64,000 bases of DNA from Vanessa cardui. Taxonomy: Eukaryota > Arthropoda > Insecta > Lepidoptera > Nymphalidae. The stretch is taken from the NCBI RefSeq assembly GCF_905220365.1, contig NC_061154.1:15314001-15378000 (forward strand), written 5' to 3'. The number at the start of each line of letters is the position of its first letter. The stretch's first letter is position 1. This document shows, one piece after another, positions 62,501-64,000 of this stretch. Under the pieces are notes generated by a model. It was not told the origin of the DNA. It ran no database searches and saw only the letters and a program-made list of their open reading frames with translations. The translations under genes and the position numbers were made by a program.

Positions 62501-63965
62501 TAGAAATGAAAGACATACATATATATATTTTGTGTACCGAGTGTAGTATATCATAATCCATAGTAATAAATAGTTCCTATCAGATGTATTTATAGCTCTC
62601 GGCTATTTCTTTTGATTTTACATTTTTCCTACTTTTTTTATGAAATTCGTATGAAAATAATATTCAATTTATTGATTGATAAGATTTATGGATAGAACTT
62701 TAAACGTGTTTAATGATTTAGTAAAGTACCCGCATCGTCAATTATTGTATTTAGAAGTTTATAAACAGTCTAACTATACAAAGTACTTATTGACTTTAAA
62801 ACTTCTGATTTCATCCGAACTTGTATTCGTGTTTCTCTAAAGTGTTATTATCGTCTCTTTCTGGCAAGTTACTTTCTGTATATTGATTTCCCTTTTTCTA
62901 CAGCGTTTACGTTTGAGGTTCGATTTTAGGTTATTTTATTAATAGATCGCATCAAATGGTTTGCTGATAACCATCTCAACTCTCTAAGATTTAAGTTAAA
63001 ATGATATTCACTTTTTATTTGTCAAGAATGATTGTGTTATAGTAAATACTTTCGAAATATATCATTATAATGTTTACGAAATTGAACCGATTTCACTTGC
63101 TATTGTTTATAATCCTATCCCCAGGCACGTTTTTCTTGGCACTATGAAACAGCGCGCGAGACGGTTATGCAAGTCCCCTTAGGTCTTAAACCACTTCTGA
63201 GTTGCCTAATACGACATCAGATAACGAATTGAATTGTATAATGACTTTGAAGTCACCCGTTGAAACTTCTGCAATATCATTAAATGTGTCCCCCTAGTCT
63301 GATTATCCAATATTATAAATACTACAGTAAATCTGCTATATGTCTGTCTGTCGGTCATTAAAGATTAAACTACTAAACCGCATTTGTTGATATTTTATAT
63401 TAGGTAAGCTTAAACTACAAAAGAACGACATAGATTCTTTATAAAAAACTCCTTACGGTGAATAGCTGAAGAGCAGGCAAGCACCAGTATACACATGTGG
63501 CCCAGTGGTTAGAACGCGTGCATCTTAACCGATGATTGCGGGTTCAAACCCAGGCAAGCACCGCTGATTCATGTGCTTAATTTGTGTTTATTATTCATCT
63601 CGTGCTCGGCGGTGAAGGAAAACATCGTGAGGAAACCTGCATGTGTCTAATTTCATCGAAATTCTGCCATATGTGCATTCCACCAACGCATTGCAGCGTG
63701 GTGGAATATGTTCCAAACCGTCTCCTTAATGGAAGATAAAGCCTTATCTCAGCAGTGGGAAATGTACAGACTGTTACTTACGATGAATATCTAAAATGCT
63801 ATTATATATTTTGACTTTACAATAACGTTTTTAATTACAGGGACAATGACAGATCTTCGTTGAACTGTGCTTCTATGCTAAAAGGCGGCTGGTGGTGGAA
63901 ATCCTGCGGCCGTGGTCTCAACGGTCTCTACCTTCACGACCCTCAAGATCTGACAGCACGACAAG
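8356..63965 (+). CDS. Secreted coiled-coil fibrinogen-related protein (scabrous-like), 3' end outside window
   Basis: Join 8356-8519, 52935-54053, 54261-54468, 59161-59292, 60070-60257, 60843-60986, 63841-63965. All introns are GT-AG and the frame is continuous, giving about 693 residues. Order: signal peptide (1 to about 18, [18 protein letters not shown]); Pro/Ala-rich stretch; heptad-rich coiled coil (about 56-400); Ser/Thr/Pro linker (428-468); FReD domain from 498. The FReD shows the cysteine pairs Cys501-Cys531 and Cys661-Cys674, [23 protein letters not shown], the calcium-site pattern [11 protein letters not shown] (652-662) and GGWWWKSC. The final FReD strands lie beyond the window. 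A signal peptide, long coiled coil and C-terminal FReD match Drosophila Scabrous, a secreted Notch-pathway modulator of about 770 aa. Orthology is inferred; another long insect FReD or angiopoietin-like protein remains possible. Confidence 0.85.
8520..12911 (+). other. Intronic block, mostly unrecognised
   Basis: AT-rich sequence holding a 17-bp-arm hairpin at 9273-9318 and a run of about 18 A at 9962-9979. I see nothing else that I can name. Small frames around 11346-11812 have no family features. Confidence 0.6.
9273..9318. repeat. Hairpin, 17-bp perfect arms
   Basis: GCTGATCTGATAAATAT at 9273-9289 pairs exactly with 9302-9318 across a 12-nt loop. Flanks containing TCCGGAT and GGACGGATA are weakly similar in inverted orientation. 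It may be a decayed foldback element. Confidence 0.7.
12912..13249 (+). mobile_element. MITE family M1, copy 1
   Basis: The ends are inverted repeats. The left starts GTACGACACAACTTAGATGT, and the right end matches it in reverse with two mismatches, continuing into GCATC. A TA dinucleotide sits on each side, as in Tc1/mariner-type insertions. The body matches the copy at 45767-46035 in reverse, sharing for example TTGTAATATCATATGACC. There is no transposase frame. Confidence 0.8.
14375..14668 (+). mobile_element. tRNA-derived SINE (Metulj-type), copy 1
   Basis: The tRNA-like head has an A box (TGGCCCAGTGG) and a B box (GGTTCAAACCC). The tRNA-unrelated body follows (CTCGGCGGTGAAGGAAAACA, then GTGCATTCCACC and CAGCAGTGGGAA). 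It ends near ACAGATTATTACTTTA. It is transcribed by RNA polymerase III when active and mobilised by a partner LINE. The name is by recognition of the Heliconius family. Confidence 0.85.
14795..15002. other. GC-richer intronic island, function unknown
   Basis: Complex sequence with a higher GC content than its surroundings lies just downstream of the SINE. A short minus-strand open frame shows no recognisable domain. It could be a regulatory element or old repeat sequence. Confidence 0.3.
15308..15536 (+). mobile_element. LINE 3' end, family L1, copy A (5'-truncated)
   Basis: Begins at the sequence that holds the reverse-transcriptase stop codon in the copy at 18706. It then carries the shared 3'UTR (CTTGCCGGTTCTTCTCAGTA, AAGCCCACTTGAATA) and ends in a TTTTGATTTTGATTTT tail. 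Severe 5' truncation is typical of non-LTR retrotransposons. Confidence 0.75.
15537..18700 (+). other. Intronic block without recognised genes
   Basis: AT-rich sequence. The only structured item I note is a 15-nt palindrome, TGTGAACGGTTCACA, at 16733-16747, followed by a small GC-rich patch. Open frames at 17191-17385 and 17730-17921 have no family features. Confidence 0.55.
18706..19185 (-). mobile_element. LINE 3' end with reverse-transcriptase C-terminal remnant, family L1, copy B
   Basis: The minus strand carries about 70 codons (19146 down to a TGA at 18931) ending [20 protein letters not shown], then VDDKKTW. This resembles the C-terminus of jockey/CR1-like lepidopteran LINE polymerases. 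The 3'UTR shared with 15308-15536 follows, then the ATTTTGATTTATA tail. The 5' side is truncated next to an AC microsatellite. It is inactive. Confidence 0.75.
19202..19263. repeat. AC/ACAT microsatellite
   Basis: Interrupted runs of CACACA and ACATACATAC over about 60 bases, beside the truncated end of the LINE fragment. Confidence 0.9.
19270..23040 (+). other. Intronic block without recognised genes
   Basis: AT-rich sequence. A stretch at about 22100-22165 weakly resembles repeat family R, but is too decayed to call. Nothing else is recognised. Confidence 0.5.
23045..23460 (-). mobile_element. Degenerate LINE 3' end (L1-like) beside a tRNA-like relic
   Basis: The minus strand has GAGTTTCTTGCCGATTTTTC followed by TTAGAATC, related to the L1 tails, and upstream traces of the coding end (GCACCAAGAAGG on the plus strand). 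On the plus strand, 23055-23115 has CTAGTGGTTAAATGC and GGTTCAAATTC, resembling A and B boxes of a decayed SINE head. Both are old. Confidence 0.45.
23912..24110 (-). mobile_element. Repeat family R, copy 1 (retrotransposon tail)
   Basis: The minus strand reads GGTTTGAAGGGTGAGTGAGC, and the segment also shares ACCTTGGGAACTAAGATG (plus strand) and the CACCCACTCATCAG block with the other R copies. It is a non-autonomous piece, probably the 3' end of a non-LTR element. Confidence 0.7.
24437..24647 (+). mobile_element. Helitron-type non-autonomous element, family H, copy 1
   Basis: Shares CAACGGATTTTGATGCGGTT and ATAGATAGAGTGATTCGAGA with the copies at 35264, 56749 and 57894. The 3' end has the hairpin region CACCCGTGCGAAGCCGGGG followed by a decayed terminus (CCAGT in place of CTAGT). 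Confidence 0.7.
24660..27230 (+). other. Intronic block without recognised genes
   Basis: AT-rich sequence. The facing open frames at 25056-25284 are mutual shadows without domain features. No repeat is recognised. Confidence 0.5.
27232..27372 (+). mobile_element. LINE 3' tail, family L1, copy D
   Basis: Matches the L1 3'UTR: CTTGCCGGTTCTCGGTAGAA, TCTACTTTCCGAACCGG, AATGACGATTCGAAAGTGCT and AAAAGCCTACTTCAATAAAG. The tail is short and the 5' side truncated. Confidence 0.7.
27636..27899 (+). mobile_element. Repeat family R, copy 2
   Basis: Contains CACCCACTCATCAGATATTC, TATTGTTGTGTTCCGGTTTG, GACATAGCATCTTAGTTCCC, GGAATAGTTAATATTTCTTA and GACCACTTACCATCAGGTGG, close to the copies at 44948 and 61483. 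It ends in an A-rich stretch. Open frames across it on both strands are incidental. Confidence 0.8.
27900..33860 (+). other. Intronic block without recognised genes
   Basis: AT-rich sequence of about 6 kb. Small GC-richer patches lie near 29420-29540 and 30620-30680; the latter has a GTGGCCGAGTG run but no B box. An open frame at 33346-33624 (minus) has no recognised domain. Confidence 0.5.
33863..33980 (+). mobile_element. Helitron-type 3' end, second family (H2)
   Basis: Holds GGATGTAGACATCCG, then TCTCTAAGGGGTAAAACGGA and GGTTGG, and ends TTCGCGAGAGTAAAGCCGCA...CAGCTAG followed by T. This is a common lepidopteran Helitron-like 3' end: a weak GC stem near the terminus and a CTAG end before T. 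Confidence 0.65.
34380..34425 (+). mobile_element. Fragment of Metulj-type SINE body
   Basis: CTCGGCGGTGAAAGAAAACAT matches the SINE body of the copies at 14375 and 63471. The rest has been lost. It is very short, so this is a weak call. Confidence 0.4.
34886..34928. repeat. Hairpin, 18-bp arms with one mismatch
   Basis: GATATATCATAATGAAAT at 34886-34903 pairs with 34911-34928 around a 7-nt loop. ATATATCGA-type sequence outside the arms extends the fold imperfectly. Confidence 0.7.
35264..35518 (+). mobile_element. Helitron-type element, family H, copy 2
   Basis: Shares CTGTCTGTCCCTATGTATGC, CAACGGATTTTGATGCGGTT and ATAGATAGAGTGATTCGAGA with copy 1. It ends in GCACCCGTGCGAAGACGGGG plus CGGGT and a decayed terminus. 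The minus-strand open frame at 35321-35572 is incidental. Confidence 0.72.
35520..37400 (+). other. Intronic block with two GC-richer islands
   Basis: No repeat is recognised. Patches at about 36285-36370 and 37110-37200 are richer in GC than their surroundings and give short open frames without domain features. They may be regulatory. Confidence 0.4.
37400..37595 (-). mobile_element. Repeat family R, copy 3 (diverged)
   Basis: The plus strand shows CCTTTAAACCGGAACACGAT, GTACCCAGGCGGACTTGCAC and AAAGC, the complement of the R-family core and its 5' side. It is more diverged than the other copies. Confidence 0.55.
37600..42105 (+). other. Intronic block with ATCGAT cluster and a GC island
   Basis: Mostly AT-rich. 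It contains five ATCGAT sites at 38160-38347, a GC-rich island at 39503-39592, and a fragment at about 40607-40655 (CGACTTCAAAAAGGAGGAGG) resembling a common lepidopteran repeat. No gene is recognised. Confidence 0.5.
39503..39592. other. GC-rich island in intron 1
   Basis: About 90 bases, strikingly GC-rich within AT-rich sequence (GACGGCGGGCGTGGCGAGCA, GCAACTGTCC, CGTTTGCCGC), just after a run of A. It could be an enhancer core, the promoter of an internal transcript, or part of an old repeat. I cannot tell which. Confidence 0.35.
42111..42275 (+). mobile_element. Repeat family R, copy 4 (diverged)
   Basis: Begins GGCTTTGTGCAAGCCCGTCT and contains CACTGGCTCACTGATTACAG, GGTGGCGCATTAGTGTAATG, GGAATGGTTAATATCTCTTA and CAGTAACCACTTACC. 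It is older than the other R copies. Confidence 0.6.
42300..43655 (+). other. Intronic block without recognised genes
   Basis: AT-rich sequence with no repeat or gene that I can name. The open frame at 42776-42985 has no family features. Confidence 0.5.
43656..44116. mobile_element. Foldback/MITE element with 17-bp terminal inverted repeats
   Basis: ACAATAGGCTATTTGAC at 43656-43672 is exactly inverted at 44100-44116. Inner segments are also complementary: GACGTCACTTTCCTGTA near 43845 against TACAAGAAAGTGACTTC near 43900, with two mismatches. Much of the 461-bp element could therefore fold back on itself. It has no coding capacity. Confidence 0.8.
44948..45195 (+). mobile_element. Repeat family R, copy 5
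   Basis: Contains TATTGTTGTGTTCCGGTTTG, AAGGGTGAGTGAGCCAGTGT, ACATAACATCTTAGTTCCCA, GGAATAGTTAATATTTCTTA and CAAGTGGCCCATATGCCC. It is close to the copy at 61483 and lacks the extreme 5' part. Confidence 0.8.
45767..46035 (-). mobile_element. MITE family M1, copy 2 (inverted relative to copy 1)
   Basis: The ends read GTGCGACACAACATAG and, inverted, GTGTGACACAACTTAG. The minus strand matches copy 1 through its body (GCAAAAT, GCTATCC, AAATTATCAAT, TTGTAATATCATATGACC, GCGACGAATAGC). A TA flanks one end and a mutated TG the other. At 269 bp it is shorter than copy 1 through internal deletion. Confidence 0.8.
48095..48205. other. GC-rich island in intron 1
   Basis: Holds GGGCTCTGTGGCGGACGCCC, GGCGTCGGCGCAAGCCACCT and GAGCCCACCCGGACACCGAC, in sharp contrast to the flanks. 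Short overlapping frames occur on both strands without recognisable protein features. It is a candidate cis-regulatory element only. Confidence 0.35.
51390..51442. other. GC-rich island in intron 1
   Basis: A short patch (CTGTGCGCCCGCGCCGCGGC, CTGCAGCC) in AT-rich sequence, 1.5 kb upstream of exon 2. It could be an enhancer or an alternative promoter. The adjacent minus-strand frame is probably incidental. Confidence 0.3.
52935..54053 (+). CDS. FReD gene exon 2 (coiled coil)
   Basis: Encodes residues 55-427 plus two bases in one 1119-base exon. It is rich in Leu/Ile/Val heptads with Lys, Glu and Asp, e.g. [20 protein letters not shown] and [20 protein letters not shown], typical of an oligomerising coiled coil. 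NRT near residue 266 is a possible N-glycosylation site. The acceptor is ttgtttcag and the donor gtgaaa; reading through the donor gives an immediate TGA. Confidence 0.92.
54261..54468 (+). CDS. FReD gene exon 3 (Ser/Thr/Pro linker)
   Basis: Encodes residues 428-497. It begins with a low-complexity [19 protein letters not shown] stretch, probably O-glycosylated, then basic SRKGG, then [15 protein letters not shown]. The acceptor at 54259-54260 is chosen because an earlier AG at 54236-54237 leads to a stop. The donor is gtgagt. Confidence 0.85.
54835..55035. mobile_element. Possible old LINE fragment
   Basis: ACGGAGACCGTTCAAGCGCA, CGACGTGTTTTTCGAGG and GAATTTTCTCGCCCAATAA recall a common lepidopteran retroelement 3' region. 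This is from memory and diverged. No frame can be followed. Confidence 0.35.
56749..56985 (-). mobile_element. Helitron-type element, family H, copy 3
   Basis: The minus-strand 3' end reads GCACCCGGGCGAAGCCGGGG, CGGGT, CGCTAG, then T. The ACCCG/CGGGT stem precedes the CTAG terminus, as expected for a Helitron. The body has ATAGATAGTGTGATTCGAGG and related family sequence. It is the best-preserved terminus in the window. Confidence 0.75.
57894..58145 (-). mobile_element. Helitron-type element, family H, copy 4 (different 3' end)
   Basis: The minus strand contains AACAAAGTCGCTTTTTCTGT, CCCTATGGTCC, CAACGGATTTCGATGCAGTT and ATAGATAGAGTGATTCAAGA. It ends ...CCCCACTAGAT, where the usual GC hairpin is degraded or replaced. 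It lies in the same orientation as copy 3, 0.9 kb away. Confidence 0.65.
58150..58398 (+). mobile_element. tRNA-derived SINE, second family
   Basis: A near-perfect B box, GGTTCGATTCC, at 58212-58222 sits in a tRNA-like GAGGTCCCGGGTTCGATTCC context followed by CGGCCGAGTC. A body with TGTCTTGGGTCTGGGTGTTT and an A-rich end (TTATTTTTATTAAAAAAAAA) follows. It abuts the 5' side of the Helitron-type copy at 57894. It is not a functional tRNA gene, because the acceptor stem and anticodon arm do not fold plausibly. Confidence 0.75.
59161..59292 (+). CDS. FReD gene exon 4 (start of fibrinogen domain)
   Basis: Encodes residues 498-541, [20 protein letters not shown] to VADGGWT, the canonical N-terminal FReD segment with its first disulfide pair (Cys501, Cys531). 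Phase 0 at both ends. The acceptor is aacttttcag and the donor gtaaga. Confidence 0.93.
59293..60069 (+). other. FReD gene intron 4
   Basis: 777 bp of AT-rich sequence. No gene, repeat family or structure is recognised. Confidence 0.8.
60070..60257 (+). CDS. FReD gene exon 5 (fibrinogen domain)
   Basis: Encodes [41 protein letters not shown] and [14 protein letters not shown], the central FReD core. The donor gttagt leaves CG of Arg604. Confidence 0.94.
60258..60842 (+). other. FReD gene intron 5
   Basis: 585 bp of AT-rich sequence, with nothing recognised in it. Confidence 0.8.
60843..60986 (+). CDS. FReD gene exon 6 (fibrinogen domain)
   Basis: Encodes [31 protein letters not shown], then PFSTYNR, the P-subdomain leading into the calcium loop. 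The acceptor is gttccag and the donor gtaatt, with the same phase as the previous junction. Confidence 0.93.
61483..61752 (+). mobile_element. Repeat family R, copy 6 (longest)
   Basis: Runs from GCCCGTCTGGGTAGGTACCA through CTCATCAGTTATTCTACC, TTGTGTTCCGGTTTGAAGGG, CATAACATCTTAGTTCC, GGTGACCACTTACCATCAGG and CCGCCAACCTATACAAT to a run of A. This looks like the full repeat unit and ends like a retrotransposed tail. No coding frame is seen. Confidence 0.82.
63471..63777 (+). mobile_element. tRNA-derived SINE (Metulj-type), copy 2, with extra 5' piece
   Basis: The A box GTGGCCCAGTGG and B box GGTTCAAACCC are followed by the same body as at 14375 (CTCGGCGGTGAAGGAAAACA...CAGCAGTGGGAAATGTACAG). 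The head is preceded at 63474-63499 by CAGGCAAGCACC...CATGTG, a copy of the element's own post-B-box segment. Flanks 63453-63470 and 63778-63795 match at 15 of 18 positions, a likely target duplication that includes the extra piece. Confidence 0.82.
63841..63965 (+). CDS. FReD gene exon 7 (calcium loop and second disulfide)
   Basis: Encodes [35 protein letters not shown] and DLTARQ. It includes the calcium-site aspartates and the Cys661-Cys674 pair. The donor gtacta at 63966 is inferred because FReD domains continue about 25 residues after this point. Without splicing the frame ends at TAA, 63986-63988. The remaining exon lies outside the window. Confidence 0.88.
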
Positions 63966-64000
63966 GTACTAATTTTTCCGTCGTGTAAAGTTATTGAAAT

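Larger units (their letters stand above)
60987..63840 (+). other. FReD gene intron 6 (2.9 kb)
   Basis: Holds repeat family R copy 6 at 61483-61752 and a Metulj-type SINE at 63471-63777 close to the acceptor. The rest is AT-rich and unrecognised. Confidence 0.8.

Noticed and set aside
63966..63988. Read-through end of the FReD protein at TAA 63986-63988
   Set aside because: It would remove the last conserved FReD strands, and a GT donor lies exactly where the domain is expected to continue.
1..64000. CRISPR arrays, operons, ribosome binding sites or prophage genes
   Set aside because: The window is eukaryotic: spliced genes, polyadenylation signals and animal retroelements. No spaced direct-repeat array was seen.

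Overview
The window is AT-rich animal nuclear DNA with spliced genes and many small transposable-element remnants. Two things point to a butterfly, probably a nymphalid. First, there are tRNA-derived SINEs of the Metulj type known from Heliconius. Second, there are short Helitron-type 3' ends with the hairpin and terminal CTAGT common in Lepidoptera. The assignment rests on recognition, not on a search.

Two protein-coding genes are supported, both on the + strand. (1) Positions 179-7640 hold a complete five-exon 1-Cys peroxiredoxin (Prx6 family, 225 aa). It keeps the peroxidatic PVCTTE motif and the GXSXG lipase-type motif, and its last exon lies 5.3 kb downstream of the others. (2) A secreted fibrinogen-related protein begins at 8356 and runs off the right edge. 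Its seven visible exons encode a signal peptide, a long coiled coil, a Ser/Thr/Pro linker and most of a fibrinogen C-terminal (FReD) domain, about 693 residues so far. This architecture is that of scabrous-like insect proteins. Exon 1 is separated from exon 2 by a 44.4 kb intron that fills most of the window. The two genes lie head to tail with about 0.7 kb between stop and start codons, and nothing suggests a functional link.

The introns contain no third gene that I can support. They hold two Metulj-type SINEs, one SINE of another tRNA-derived family, a recurrent 200-270 bp repeat resembling a non-LTR retrotransposon tail (six copies), LINE 3' ends (one with a reverse-transcriptase C-terminal remnant), Helitron-type ends, two copies of a MITE family, two other terminal-inverted-repeat elements, a Penelope-like fragment with a 13-bp target duplication, several hairpins, a fresh 143-bp tandem duplication, and a few GC-rich islands that could be enhancers of gene 2.

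I found no convincing undescribed biological system. The most useful observations are the structured elements in the introns, the SINE lodged about 45 bp from a 3' splice site, and the very large first intron of the FReD gene.
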